Origin: an uncultured Sphingopyxis sp.
GTDB taxonomy: Bacteria > Pseudomonadota > Alphaproteobacteria > Sphingomonadales > Sphingomonadaceae
Length of the DNA stretch: 64,000 nucleotides
Assembly (NCBI RefSeq): GCF_900078365.1
Contig: NZ_LT598653.1
Location: 2,356,001 to 2,420,000 of the forward strand
Direction of reading: 5' to 3'
Below are positions 52,354 through 62,073 of this stretch, piece after piece (within the stretch, counting starts at the first letter, position 1; every line of letters begins with the position of its first letter). The notes below the pieces were generated by a model. It was not told the DNA's origin, ran no database searches, and saw only the letters and a program-made list of their open reading frames with translations. A program made the position numbers and the translations under genes.

Positions 52354-52423
52354 GTTTCACTTTCCCGCGAGGGGGCGGGAGCCCGCGGGCGGCCGGCGCC
52401 AGAGCCGGCCGTCCGCGGCACTG

Positions 52424-53728
52424 TTATGCCGCCGGACGCGCCGCCGCCCACAGCCCGAAACTCGCGATGATCGCGTAGCATATCAGCGGTACCGCCAGCG
52501 CAATGCGGATGTCGCCGCTGAGGTCGGCCACCGTTCCGAACAGAAAGGGGACGATCGCCCCGCCGATGATCGCGGTACACATGATGCCCGATCCCTGCGG
52601 CGTCCGTTCGCCGAGCCCCTCGGTCGCGAGGCTGAAGATCGTCGGGAACATCAGCGAATTGCAGAAGCCGACCAGAATCAGCGCCCAGCCCGACAGCGTC
52701 CCCGTCGTCACCGCCGACAGGATGATCAGCGAAATCGCGCCGGCCGCAAAGGTCGTCAGCACGCGTCCCGGCTTGGCGAGGCGCAGGATGAAGCCGCCGA
52801 GCAAGCGGCCCACCAGCGCGCCCAGCCAGTACATCGCGACCAGCTTGCCCGCCGCCTGGAGCCCCAGCCCCATCACGCTGGGTTCGGCGAGATAGGCCAT
52901 CAGGTTCGAGCCGATCGCCACTTCGGCGCCGACATAGACGAAGATGCACAGCGCGCCGAACTGGACGCGGCGATTGTGGGTCAGAAGGCCCCAGGTGCCC
53001 TCGAGCTTCACATCGTCGGTCCTGGCGTGGTCGAGCGTCGACCGGTACATCCAGAACACCGCCGCGATCGCCAGCATCAGCACGCCGAGCCACATATAGG
53101 CGGTGCCGATCGACGCCCCCTCGGCGACGCGATAGGCCTGAATCTGCGCTTCGCTCGCGGTTTCGGCGTCGATCGGCTGCGCGTCGCCAAGCAGGAAGGT
53201 CGCGCCGCCATAGACCATCAGGAACACGCCGATCGAATTGAACGCCTGCGCGAAGGTCAGCCGGCTGTGCGAGGTTTCGACGGGACCCAGCGTCGTGATC
53301 ACCGGATTCATCGCGACCTGCAGAACCGTGATCCCCGCACCGATGCAAAAGAGCGCCGCGAGAAATCCGGGATAGGATGCCGCGGCCGACGCCGGGATGA
53401 ACAGGAAAGCGGCGGCGGCCACAATGATGAAGCCGAGCACGAAGGTGCGGATATAGCCGAGCTTCGACATGACGATCCCGGCGGGGATCGAAAAGGCGCC
53501 ATAGGCGATGAAAAACGCCATCTGCACGAGGTTCGCCTGCGCGTGCGTCAGGTGGAACATCGGCTTGAACTTGCCGACCAGGAGGTCGTTGATGTTGGTC
53601 ACCCCGCCGAGCAGGAAAAACACCGCGAAGGCGAGTATCAGCACTATGCGGGTGCTGCCACCGCCCGTGCCCGGCTGTTCAGCCGCGTTCGGGTCCACAC
53701 TCGTCGCGACGTTCGGCGCTAATGCCAT
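52424..53728 (-). CDS. Sugar MFS transporter, FucP/GluP-like
   Basis: A 434-residue 12-helix permease of the FHS (fucose/glucose/galactose) family. It shows FFLLGGVTNINDLLVGKFKP, FFIAYGAFSIPAGIVMSKLG, and GFCNSLMFPTIFSLATEGLG typical of FucP/GluP sugar:H+ symporters. It lies 47 bp downstream of the GH3 gene, with GGGGAGAG before its ATG, and would import the glucose or short glucosides that GH3 releases. Confidence 0.92.
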   Translation of the reverse strand: MALAPNVATSVDPNAAEQPGTGGGSTRIVLILAFAVFFLLGGVTNINDLLVGKFKPMFHLTHAQANLVQMAFFIAYGAFSIPAGIVMSKLGYIRTFVLGFIIVAAAAFLFIPASAAASYPGFLAALFCIGAGITVLQVAMNPVITTLGPVETSHSRLTFAQAFNSIGVFLMVYGGATFLLGDAQPIDAETASEAQIQAYRVAEGASIGTAYMWLGVLMLAIAAVFWMYRSTLDHARTDDVKLEGTWGLLTHNRRVQFGALCIFVYVGAEVAIGSNLMAYLAEPSVMGLGLQAAGKLVAMYWLGALVGRLLGGFILRLAKPGRVLTTFAAGAISLIILSAVTTGTLSGWALILVGFCNSLMFPTIFSLATEGLGERTPQGSGIMCTAIIGGAIVPFLFGTVADLSGDIRIALAVPLICYAIIASFGLWAAARPAA

Positions 53729-53775
53729 GTCTCTCTCCCCAACCTTTTTTGCAGGCTAACCTGCGCCCGGTCTTG

Positions 53776-56256
53776 TCATTTTGCGGCGGGCGGGCAAGCC
53801 AGATTCTCGCCGACGGCCTCGACATTCGTATGCAGCAGCGTCGCGGCGAAACCCTTGTCGGCGCGGACCGTCACCGCATTGTCGACCTGTTTGAGATTGG
53901 CGCCGGCATCGGCGAAGCAGCGCAGCGGCACCTTGATCGTCGAAACCTGCCCTTCGGCGGCCGCCTTGACCGCGGCCGAAATGTCGAACGCCTTGCCGCC
54001 GAGCGCGAGGCTGACCGGCGCACCGCCGGCCGCATCGATCCGCCAGTCGACACGCAGCGCGAAGCTGTTGTTCAACTGGCGCGACAGGTCGGCATAGGGT
54101 CCGGTCAATTCGAGCGTCGCGGGGCCGGTCCAGGTGAAGGACTTACCATCCTCCTGCGCGCGCACGTCGACCGAGCGCGCCGCGATCATGCCGCCGGGGC
54201 TCGCGATCGGCGCCGATTCGACCGGGCGCTTGCCGCCCGCATCGGTGATCGAGAGCACCCACGGCGCGCGGGCGCGGCCGCCCGCGAAGAAATTCTCGAC
54301 ATTCAGCGCCGCCGAAATATCGACGCCGAGCTCTTCCGAAAGCTCCGGCACTGTCGTGGCGTCGCCATATTGCAGCCCGTAACCGGCCGCGAACTGCGGC
54401 TTTTCGACCGGCGAGCGCGCATCGGACGGCCAGGCGAAAGGCAGCGTGCCGGTGAAACCGCGCACCGTCTTGCCGTCCCTGCCCGCGACGAGCACATCGG
54501 CGACACCGGCGCCCTGCGAGCCCGGCAGCCAGCCCGCGACGAAGGCGTCGGCGGCGTTGATTTCGGGATTGGTGAACATCGGCCGCCCCGACAGGAAGAG
54601 CGCGACGACGGGAATCCCTGCCGCCTTCAGCTTCTTGAGCGTCGCGAGATCGGTCGCTTCGGTCGGCTGATAATCGAGCGTCGCGACGTCGCCCTGGAAC
54701 TCGGCATAAGGCGCCTCGCCGAACACGACGATCGCGACGTCGGGCTTTTCGGTAAACGCGCCGCTTTCCGACAGCGTCGCCTGGCCGCCCGCATCGCCGA
54801 CCGCCTTGTTCAGCGCCTCCCAGATCGTCTGCCCGTTCGGGAAGTCCGACCGCACGACATCGGTGCCTTGCCAGCTGATCGTCCAGCCGCCCGACTGCAT
54901 CGCCATATTGTCGGCGCCGGGCCCCGCGACGAGAACGCGCGCGCCGGGCCTGATCGGCAGGACATTGCCATTGTTCTTGAGCAGCACGAGCGACTTGGCG
55001 ACCGCCTCGCGCGCCACCGCCAGATGCTCGGGCGTGCCGACCGCCTGCACGGCGCTGCGGTCGACATGGCCTTCGGGAAACAGCCCCAGCTTGTATTTCA
55101 CGCGCAGGATGCGGCGCACCGCATCGTCGAGGCGCGCGGCAGGGATCGTGCCGTCCTTCGCCTGTTTCAGCGTCGTTTCGTAAAGACCCTTCCAGCTGTC
55201 GGGCGCCATGAACATGTCGAGCCCGGCGTTGATCGACTGCGCGCAGTCGGTGACGCTGCACCCCGCGACCTGCCCATGGCCGTTCCAGTCGCCGACGACG
55301 AAGCCCTCGAAGCCCATCTTCCCCTTGAGCGCGTCGGTCAGCAGTCCCTTGTTGCCGTGGTGCTTGACGCCCTGCCAGCTCGAGAAGCTCGCCATCACGG
55401 TCAGCGCGCCGGCGTCGATCGCGGCGGGATACCCCATGGCGTGCTTCGCGATCAGGGTCTTCTCGTCCACCTTGGCGTCGCCCTGATCCTTGCCCTCGAA
55501 CGTCCCGCCGTCGGCGAGGAAATGCTTGGCGGTCGCGGCGACATGGCTTGCATCGACGGTCTTGCCCGGGGCGAGCTTGCCCTGCAGCCCCAGCACCATC
55601 GCTTTCGCATATTCGGCGACGAGCTGGGGATCGGCGGCATAGCCTTCATAGCTGCGGCCCCAGCGCAGATCCTGCGGCACCGCGAGCGTCGGCGCGAAGG
55701 TCCATTCGATGCCGCTGCCCGCGATCTCGGCCGCGGTGACCGCGCCGATGCGCTGGATCAATTCGGGATCGTGCGCGGCGCCGAGCCCGATATTGTGCGG
55801 GAAGAGCGTCGCGCCCGGGATATTATTGTGCCCATGGACGGCATCGACCCCGAAAATGATCGGGATCGCGACGCCATTGGCCTGCGGGCGCATGGAGACG
55901 GCACGAAACTCGCCGACGAGCTTCGCCCAGTCGGCGGCGCTCGATCGTTCATTGCCATTGGGGCCGCTGTTGCCGCCCGCCAGGATCGATCCGAGGGGAT
56001 AGGTTTCGAGATCTTTCGGCGTGATCGTGCTGATGTCGCCCTGGATCAGCTGGCCGACCTTCTGCTCGATCGTCATTTTCTTCAGCAGCGCGTCGATGCG
56101 CGCTTCGGTCGCGGCGTCGGTGATGGCGGCGGGGCTCTTCGCCGCGGGCCAGAGTTCGGGATGGACGGTCGCGCCGCCGCCGGCGTCCTGCGTCGCTGCC
56201 ATTGCGGTTCCCGCCAGAAGCAGCGCGGTCGCGATCACCATTGCCTGTCGGCGCAT
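53776..56256 (-). CDS. GH3 family beta-glucosidase (exo-acting)
   Basis: An 826-residue secreted or periplasmic glycoside hydrolase. The signal peptide is MRRQAMVIATALLLAGTAMA. The GH3 N-terminal domain has IIFGVDAVHGHNN, AATAKHFLADGG and the catalytic nucleophile Asp in GFVVGDWNGHGQV; the C-terminal domain has SLVLLKNNGNVLPI, and an extra C-terminal carbohydrate-binding-like region follows. The start was set at 56256, which has GGGAGAG upstream; the ATG at 56268 overlaps that site. A LacI-type operator lies 22 bp upstream. It probably releases glucose from beta-1,3/1,4-glucan oligomers. Confidence 0.94.
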   Translation of the reverse strand: MRRQAMVIATALLLAGTAMAATQDAGGGATVHPELWPAAKSPAAITDAATEARIDALLKKMTIEQKVGQLIQGDISTITPKDLETYPLGSILAGGNSGPNGNERSSAADWAKLVGEFRAVSMRPQANGVAIPIIFGVDAVHGHNNIPGATLFPHNIGLGAAHDPELIQRIGAVTAAEIAGSGIEWTFAPTLAVPQDLRWGRSYEGYAADPQLVAEYAKAMVLGLQGKLAPGKTVDASHVAATAKHFLADGGTFEGKDQGDAKVDEKTLIAKHAMGYPAAIDAGALTVMASFSSWQGVKHHGNKGLLTDALKGKMGFEGFVVGDWNGHGQVAGCSVTDCAQSINAGLDMFMAPDSWKGLYETTLKQAKDGTIPAARLDDAVRRILRVKYKLGLFPEGHVDRSAVQAVGTPEHLAVAREAVAKSLVLLKNNGNVLPIRPGARVLVAGPGADNMAMQSGGWTISWQGTDVVRSDFPNGQTIWEALNKAVGDAGGQATLSESGAFTEKPDVAIVVFGEAPYAEFQGDVATLDYQPTEATDLATLKKLKAAGIPVVALFLSGRPMFTNPEINAADAFVAGWLPGSQGAGVADVLVAGRDGKTVRGFTGTLPFAWPSDARSPVEKPQFAAGYGLQYGDATTVPELSEELGVDISAALNVENFFAGGRARAPWVLSITDAGGKRPVESAPIASPGGMIAARSVDVRAQEDGKSFTWTGPATLELTGPYADLSRQLNNSFALRVDWRIDAAGGAPVSLALGGKAFDISAAVKAAAEGQVSTIKVPLRCFADAGANLKQVDNAVTVRADKGFAATLLHTNVEAVGENLACPPAAK

Positions 56257-56277
56257 CGTCTCTCCCATCCCTCATAA

Positions 56278-56291
56278 TGTGAACGTTATCA
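56278..56291. promoter_or_regulatory. Candidate LacI-type operator upstream of GH3
   Basis: TGTGAACGTTATCA, nearly palindromic about the central AACGTT, a common LacI/GalR-family operator centre. It lies in the 101-bp gap between GH3 and the MFS/LacI operon. The LacI regulator at 57544 is the obvious binder. Confidence 0.55.
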
Positions 56292-56357
56292 AGATTCGAT
56301 GTCGCATAGGGGCCGAATGAAATCAAGCACTCTGTTGGGCTTGTTCGGGAGGGTGCG

Positions 56358-57551
56358 TCAGCGTGGACGCGGCATCGTCGCGAGCAGGAGCACCGCGATC
56401 GCGGTCAGCCCGGCAAGCAGCAGGAAAAGCGCGTCGAATCCGAAACCGGGGACGAGCGAAATGGTCAGCCAGGGCATGATCAGCGACGGCACGGTATTGG
56501 TCAGGTTGAAGATGCCGAGATCGCGCCCGCGCCGGTCCGAACGCGGCAGGATGCGCAAGGTCTGGCTGGAATGGAGCGACAGGAACACCGTCGTCGCGAC
56601 GCCGAAGACGAGATAGCTCGCCTTCGCCATGTCGAGTTCGGTCGCGAACGCCATGCCGATCATTCCCGCCGCCGACACCGCCGCGCTGGCGACGAGCGGC
56701 AGGAAGGGCCGGTCGTTGCGGTCGGCCCAGCGGCCGCTCGCCAGCGCGATCGGGATCGCAAGCGTCAGCGCGACCCCGAAAATGCGCGCCTTTTCATTAT
56801 CGTGCATATCGGGGTCGATCGACCGGAACCAGAAATAGAGATAGGCGAAAAGCGCCGCCTCGGCGATCTGGACCAGGAGGCGGGCGAGCCACATCCGCAC
56901 CGCCGGGCCGCTCGGCCGGACCGGGCAGCTGTCTTCGGCCCGCTCGGGAGGGGCGGTGAGTTCGGGAAAGGGGCGCGGGCGACCGAGGAGCAGGACCGGC
57001 AACACCGCACTCGCCACAAGGAGCGCGATGACCACCAGGCGGCTGTCGCCCGAGACGAGACCCGGCCAGGTCACGAGCGCCCCCGACCAGGCACCGAGCG
57101 CGGGCGAGAAGGCGAGCAGCCCGCCGAGCAGCCCCTTTTGCGTATCGGGGACGCAATCGCCCGCCCAGGCGGAAAGCGGCCCGAGCATCATGTTGAGCGC
57201 GAGTTGCCAGGCGATGATGATTCCGACCAGCGTCCAGATATCCCGCGCGTGCGGGACGAGGAGCAGCAGCGAAATGCTGAACAGCAGCCCGGCGAACACC
57301 CAGCCGCGCCGATTGCGCGTCCGGTCGCTGAGCCAGCCGAAAAGGATGCCGCCGGCGCTCGCCGCGATCGCCCCGAAGAAGGTGGTATAGCCGAGGGTCT
57401 GGACGTCGGCCGCGCCGGCCAGCTCGGTCATCCGGCCGGGCAGCCAGATCGTCAGGAACGGAACATAGGCGATCGCCCCGCCCGCCCAGGCGAGCGCATA
57501 GAGAAGCAGGAAGGGGAGAGACTGACGCTGCGCCGCGGTGCTGTCAGCCAT
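56358..57551 (-). CDS. MFS transporter (GPH/SLC45-like)
   Basis: A 397-residue 12-helix transporter. It shows ALAWAGGAIAYVPFLTIWLP in helix 1, the MFS loop motif GWLSDRTRNRRGW and a second-half repeat GRWADRNDRPFLP. Start MADSTAAQRQ at 57551 overlaps the LacI stop by 8 bp. It would import oligosaccharides from the locus. Confidence 0.88.
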   Translation of the reverse strand: MADSTAAQRQSLPFLLLYALAWAGGAIAYVPFLTIWLPGRMTELAGAADVQTLGYTTFFGAIAASAGGILFGWLSDRTRNRRGWVFAGLLFSISLLLLVPHARDIWTLVGIIIAWQLALNMMLGPLSAWAGDCVPDTQKGLLGGLLAFSPALGAWSGALVTWPGLVSGDSRLVVIALLVASAVLPVLLLGRPRPFPELTAPPERAEDSCPVRPSGPAVRMWLARLLVQIAEAALFAYLYFWFRSIDPDMHDNEKARIFGVALTLAIPIALASGRWADRNDRPFLPLVASAAVSAAGMIGMAFATELDMAKASYLVFGVATTVFLSLHSSQTLRILPRSDRRGRDLGIFNLTNTVPSLIMPWLTISLVPGFGFDALFLLLAGLTAIAVLLLATMPRPR

Positions 57552-58605
57552 GGGCGGCCGCCGGCGCGGCGGTCGATCCGCGCGGGGCCAGTCCACCCTG
57601 CACGCGCGTCGGCTCGGTCGGGCGCGGCGCGCCGCGCTGCGCCGCGATGATCAGTTCGACCGCGCGCGCCGCGGTTTCGGCGACCGGCTGATCGACCGCG
57701 GTCAGCGGCGGCTGGGTGAAACGCACCACCGGCGTGTTGTCGAAGCTGACGATCGAAAGCGCGCCGGGCACGTCCAGGCCCCTTTCGCGGGCGACCTCCA
57801 GCGTCGCCAGCGCCATCTGGTCGCTGCTCGCGATGATCGCGGTCGGCGGGTTCGCACCACCCAGCAACTGCCGCGCGGCGGCGGCGCCCGACGCATAGGT
57901 GAAATCGCCCTCGGCAAGCAGCCCGTCGGTCGGCAGGCTTTCGGCCGTCATTTCACCCTGCCAGCCGTCGATACGCCAGCGGCTCAGGCTATATTCGGGC
58001 GCCCCCGCGATGAAGCCGATGCGCTTGTGGCCGAGATCGATCAAATGGCGCGTCGCGCGCCGCGCCGATCCTTCGTCGTCCATCGTCAGCGCGATCCCCG
58101 CGTCGCCGCGCCGAGACCCGATGCGCGCGAACGGGATTTTCTGCTGGTCGAGCAGCCCGACGATCAGCGGATTGTCCGAATGCGGCGGGGTCAGGATCAC
58201 CCCGTCGGGCTGGAGCGCGGCGATCGCCGCGCGCAGTTCGCGCTCGACATGGTCGTTGTGCGTATCGACCAGTTCGAAGATCATGCGATAGCCATATTCG
58301 GCGCATTTGAGCATCCCGCCGAGCAGCATCTGGTCGACCCAGTCGACGCCCTGCCGCCCCTGCCAGTCGGCGATCGTGCGCTCGCGGTCGTTGATCGCGA
58401 GGATCAGATAGGATCGCGACCCGCTCATCCGCTGCGCCGCGATCGACGGGACATAGCCCAATTTGTCGATCGACGCCTGGACGCGTTCCTTCATTTCGGG
58501 GCGCACGTTCGGCTCGTTGTTGATGACGCGGCTCACCGTCTGCAGCGACACGCCCGCGTCGGCTGCAACATGCTTGATCGTGACCGACTGCCGCCGACGC
58601 CCCAT
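57544..58605 (-). CDS. LacI family transcriptional regulator
   Basis: A 353-residue repressor. The HTH is VTIKHVAADAGVSLQTVSRV with hinge NNEPNVRPEMKERVQASIDK, followed by a periplasmic-binding-like sugar domain (SYLILAINDRERTIADWQGR to HKRIGFIAGAPEYSLSRWRI). It shares one base with the GH16 stop (TAATG) and overlaps the transporter gene by 8 bp. Likely target: the TGTGAACGTTATCA site before GH3. Being inside the operon, it is probably autoregulated. Confidence 0.95.
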   Translation of the reverse strand: MGRRRQSVTIKHVAADAGVSLQTVSRVINNEPNVRPEMKERVQASIDKLGYVPSIAAQRMSGSRSYLILAINDRERTIADWQGRQGVDWVDQMLLGGMLKCAEYGYRMIFELVDTHNDHVERELRAAIAALQPDGVILTPPHSDNPLIVGLLDQQKIPFARIGSRRGDAGIALTMDDEGSARRATRHLIDLGHKRIGFIAGAPEYSLSRWRIDGWQGEMTAESLPTDGLLAEGDFTYASGAAAARQLLGGANPPTAIIASSDQMALATLEVARERGLDVPGALSIVSFDNTPVVRFTQPPLTAVDQPVAETAARAVELIIAAQRGAPRPTEPTRVQGGLAPRGSTAAPAAAHG

Positions 58606-59549
58606 TATTCGTCTTGATCCCCCGTGCTGCCGCAATCGCTACCGGCATCGTCGCTACATTGCCAGACGCGAACCCAATCTATTTCCATATTTTTCGGATA
58701 TCCGCTTTCATCGACTCCCTTGATCCCGCGCCCCTCGGCGAGCCCGCCGCCGACCGCGAGGTTCAGGATCAGGTGAAAAGGCCGGTCGAACGGCGCCGCC
58801 GGATCGCTCGATCCGCTCGTCGTCCATTCGCTCGCGACGCGCGTCGCATAGGGCTTGCCGTCGACCGTCCAGACGATCTTGCCCTTTTCCCAGACGATGC
58901 CGAAGACATGGAAAGCGTCGAGCGGCGCCGGGAGCACAGTCTCGTCGCCCTTGTACCGGTTCTCCGGCCATGGCCCTCCGAAATGCAGTGTGCCGAGGAT
59001 GCGGTTCTCGACCCCGCCCGCGCAGCCGTCGCATCGCACGCCGAGGTTCACCGCCTCCAATATATCGATCTCGCCCGACGCCGCCCAGCCGCCATAATGG
59101 TTGGTCTCGGGCAGCATCCAGATCGCGGGCCATGTCCCCTGCCCCTGCGGCAGCTTGGCGCGCACCTCGATCTTGCCAAAGGTCCACGCCGCCTTGCCGC
59201 GCGTGACGAGCCGCGCCGAGGTGAACGCCTTCGTCGCAAGCGCCTTCGCCTTTTCGGGGTCGCCGCGCTGCGACAGCGGGAAAGCAGGCCCGGTCATCGC
59301 CTCCTTGCGCGCGGTGATGACCAGCCTGCCGTCCCGAACCGCCGCATTGACGGGCCGGTCGGTATAGCATTGGCGTTCCTCATTGCCGCCGCCCCAGCAA
59401 TCGACGTCGAAATCCCATTTGCCGCGGTCGATCGCCGCCCCGTCGAACTCGTCCGACCAGACGAGCCGCCAGCCGGCGCCCGCCCCCTCCTGCGCGGCGG
59501 CAGCAGCCGGCGCGGCGGCCAGCATCAGGATCGCCGCGGCGCGCATCAT
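58605..59549 (-). CDS. GH16 family endo-beta-glucanase (laminarinase-like)
   Basis: A 314-residue secreted hydrolase. A signal peptide (MMRAAAILMLAAAPAAAAAQ) is followed by a GH16 jelly roll: RLVWSDEFDGAAIDRGKWDF, TWPAIWMLPE and the catalytic GEIDILEAVN (ExDxxE), then LHFGGPWPEN. The sequence resembles bacterial beta-1,3(4)-glucanases. It overlaps the halogenase gene upstream (ATGA) and LacI downstream. With GH3 it would take laminarin-like glucans to glucose. Confidence 0.94.
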   Translation of the reverse strand: MMRAAAILMLAAAPAAAAAQEGAGAGWRLVWSDEFDGAAIDRGKWDFDVDCWGGGNEERQCYTDRPVNAAVRDGRLVITARKEAMTGPAFPLSQRGDPEKAKALATKAFTSARLVTRGKAAWTFGKIEVRAKLPQGQGTWPAIWMLPETNHYGGWAASGEIDILEAVNLGVRCDGCAGGVENRILGTLHFGGPWPENRYKGDETVLPAPLDAFHVFGIVWEKGKIVWTVDGKPYATRVASEWTTSGSSDPAAPFDRPFHLILNLAVGGGLAEGRGIKGVDESGYPKNMEIDWVRVWQCSDDAGSDCGSTGDQDE

Positions 59550-61045
59550 GCGGCCGTCGGCTCCTCCGCGCCGCAATAGCGTTCGACATAGGCATGATGC
59601 TCGGGCAGCGTCGCGACCGTCTGCGCGATATTGTCGCGCAGCGTCTGGAACAGCCGCTCGACCTCGTCGTCGCGCAGCTTGGCGGCGATGGGGTGATAGG
59701 TCTGCGGCTCGATCCCCTGTCCCATCATCACCTGCACCCAGCTGTTCTCGGCGAACAGCTCCTCATTCTTGCGGAACACGCGGCCCGTCTCGCGGAACAG
59801 CTCGATCTTCTGCTGCAGCGAATCGGGGATCGGCATGGCCGCGACATGGCGCCAGAAGGCGCTGTCGCGGCGGTTCGTCGCCTTATAGTGCAGGATCACG
59901 AAATCGCGGATCTGTTCGATGTCCAGCCGCTGCTGCTCGTTGAACTCCATCGCGTCGCGCTCGCTGACGCGCCCGTTGGGCATCAGCCGGATGAAGCGCA
60001 GAATGGCGCGCTGGATCAGATGCACGGTCGTCGCCTCGAGCGGCTCGACGAAGCCGCCCGCGAGGCCAACCGCGACGCAGTTGCGGAACCATTGCTTGCG
60101 CCGCACGCCGCCGCGGAACTTGATGTCGAAGGGCTCGATCAGCGGCTCGCCGACGCTGCTCATCAGCCGGTCATAGGCCGCATCGCGCGACAGATAGCCG
60201 CTCGAATAGACGATGCCCGCGCCCATGCGATGCTGCAGCGGGATGCGCCATTGCCAGCCCGCGTCGTGCGCGATCGCCTGCGTATAGGGCGGCGGCTTGC
60301 GAAGATGCTTCGACTGCACCGCGATCGCGCTGTCATTGGGCAGCCAGTGCCCCCAATCCTCGAACCCCGCATGGAGCGCACCGTCGATGAGCAGGCCGCG
60401 AAAACCCGTACAGTCGACGAACATGTCGCCCTCGACCCGCCGCTCGCCGTCGAGATGCAGCGCCGCGATGTCCCCGCTCTCCCCGTCGAGTTCGACGCGC
60501 GCGATCTTGCCCTCGACGCGCTTGCATCCGTCGGCCTCGGCCAGTTTGCGCAGATAGCGGCCATAGAGCGTCGCATCGACATGATAGGCATAGTTCATCC
60601 GCTCTTCGGGCAGATGCGCGAACTTGCCCTGCATCCCGGCGACCAGTTCGAGGCAATAATCGGCATAGGGCTGCTCGTGCCCGCGCTCGCGCGCGTTGAG
60701 CCAGAAATGCTGGAAACCCGCCGACCAGTGATCTTTGCCCGACAGGCCGAAGCTGTGGAAATAGCTGTCGCCGTCGTGCTTCCAATTGTCGAAGAGGATG
60801 CCGAGCTTGAAGGTCGCCTGCGCCGCGCGCATGAATTCGGTCTCGGGGATGCCGAGGATGCGGTTGAAATTGACGAGCGGCGGGATCGTCGATTCCCCCA
60901 CGCCGATCGTGCCGATCTGCTCGGATTCGACGAGCGTCAAATCGACCGTGTGCCCCATCGTGCGCGCGATCGCCGCCGCCATCATCCAGCCTGCGGTCCC
61001 TCCACCGGCGATCACGACCCGCTGTACCGCTTTTTTGTTGCTCAT
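59546..61045 (-). CDS. Flavin-dependent 'tryptophan' halogenase family protein
   Basis: A 499-residue FAD enzyme. GGGTAGW (14-20) binds FAD, Lys80 (ATFKLGI) sits at the catalytic Lys of PrnA/RebH, and WQWRIP (264-269) is the halogenase WxWxIP motif. Tryptophan-halogenase relatives beside TonB receptors, cupin and SapC genes are common in sphingomonads, caulobacters and xanthomonads; those characterised prefer indoles rather than free Trp. It is coupled to the cupin gene upstream and GH16 downstream. The substrate is unknown. Confidence 0.9.
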   Translation of the reverse strand: MSNKKAVQRVVIAGGGTAGWMMAAAIARTMGHTVDLTLVESEQIGTIGVGESTIPPLVNFNRILGIPETEFMRAAQATFKLGILFDNWKHDGDSYFHSFGLSGKDHWSAGFQHFWLNARERGHEQPYADYCLELVAGMQGKFAHLPEERMNYAYHVDATLYGRYLRKLAEADGCKRVEGKIARVELDGESGDIAALHLDGERRVEGDMFVDCTGFRGLLIDGALHAGFEDWGHWLPNDSAIAVQSKHLRKPPPYTQAIAHDAGWQWRIPLQHRMGAGIVYSSGYLSRDAAYDRLMSSVGEPLIEPFDIKFRGGVRRKQWFRNCVAVGLAGGFVEPLEATTVHLIQRAILRFIRLMPNGRVSERDAMEFNEQQRLDIEQIRDFVILHYKATNRRDSAFWRHVAAMPIPDSLQQKIELFRETGRVFRKNEELFAENSWVQVMMGQGIEPQTYHPIAAKLRDDEVERLFQTLRDNIAQTVATLPEHHAYVERYCGAEEPTAA

Positions 61046-62073
61046 TTACTCAAGGCCCTCAGCAAGAAGGCGCGCAGCCGCCCCGCCGTCTCGGACGTGA
61101 GCGGGGCGAGGATGCTGCGCGCGGTTTCGGGAATATGGTCAGTGACGCTTGCGTCATTGTCGAAGACATAATGGTCGAACTGTTCGCGCCAGATCGCCTT
61201 GTCTTCGGCTGGCAAGTCGCGGATCGCGAGGATCGCATGGTTGAGCGCCGCCTGCGGCTGGCCGAGCCAGGCGGGGGTGCGGCGCCACCAGTAATTGACG
61301 AGGATGTTGAAGTCGGCGAGCCCCTCGACATGGTGCCACCACATCGACGGGATGAAGATCGCGTCGCCGGGTTCGAGTTCCACCGTCAGCGCCTCGGCCA
61401 TCGCATCGACGAAGCGCGGGTGCGCGGCAAGGTCGGGCGCGTCGAAATCGACCATGCTGACGACGCGCCCCGCGGGCGTATTGTCGATCGGCCCCAGATA
61501 GAGGTTGCGGAACGCGCCCGGCGGAAACAGCGTGAAGCGGCGGCGCCCGGCGGCGCAGCACGCCAGATTGTCGGGAAAGTCGTTGTGCGCCGCGATCTTG
61601 GTCTGCGTGCCGATCCAGATGCTTCTCAAGGGATCGCGGTCGCCAAGCGCGATCGGATTGGCTTCGTCGAGCCCGTCGAAATGCGACGGAATGTCGATCG
61701 ACGCCAGATAGACGGTGCGCGCCTCGCCGCGCTCCTCGGCGGTATCGATGCCCGCGAAGATGTCGGCGAGCTTGCCCGTCCCGACCCGGAAATTCATTTC
61801 CATCTCGTCGTCGTAGAACAGCCGCCCGTCGTGCCCCGGCGGGCCGATCGATACCTTGAACGGGCGATCGCGCGCATGGTCGAGCAGATAGCGCCGCGCT
61901 TCGCGCGCCGACCTTTTGCCCGCTGCGACGAGCGGCCAGTCGGCGACGAGGCCGCGCAGGACAAAGGGCTCGCGCGCGCCTTCCAGCAACGCGTCGAGCC
62001 CCGCCCCCTTTTCCCATAGGCGCTCGGGCACCCGCGCGAGGCGGTCGTATAGGGCGCCGGTCTGCTCAGCCAC
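61042..62073 (-). CDS. Cupin-like / JmjC-type protein
   Basis: A 343-residue protein of the FIH/JmjC-like cupin_8 family. It shows REPFVLRGLVADWPLV near the N-terminus, IAAHNDFPDNLACCAAGRRR (HxD iron ligands), LEPGDAIFIPSMWWHHVEG (third His) and NILVNYWWRR. Such proteins are 2-oxoglutarate/Fe-dependent hydroxylases, although this bacterial subgroup has no known substrate. It overlaps SapC by 8 bp and the halogenase by 4 bp. Confidence 0.9.
   Translation of the reverse strand: MAEQTGALYDRLARVPERLWEKGAGLDALLEGAREPFVLRGLVADWPLVAAGKRSAREARRYLLDHARDRPFKVSIGPPGHDGRLFYDDEMEMNFRVGTGKLADIFAGIDTAEERGEARTVYLASIDIPSHFDGLDEANPIALGDRDPLRSIWIGTQTKIAAHNDFPDNLACCAAGRRRFTLFPPGAFRNLYLGPIDNTPAGRVVSMVDFDAPDLAAHPRFVDAMAEALTVELEPGDAIFIPSMWWHHVEGLADFNILVNYWWRRTPAWLGQPQAALNHAILAIRDLPAEDKAIWREQFDHYVFDNDASVTDHIPETARSILAPLTSETAGRLRAFLLRALSK

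Noticed and set aside
53722..56277. An 851-residue open frame on the + strand
   Set aside because: It is antisense to the GH3 gene, which has signal peptide, active-site motifs and a ribosome-binding site.
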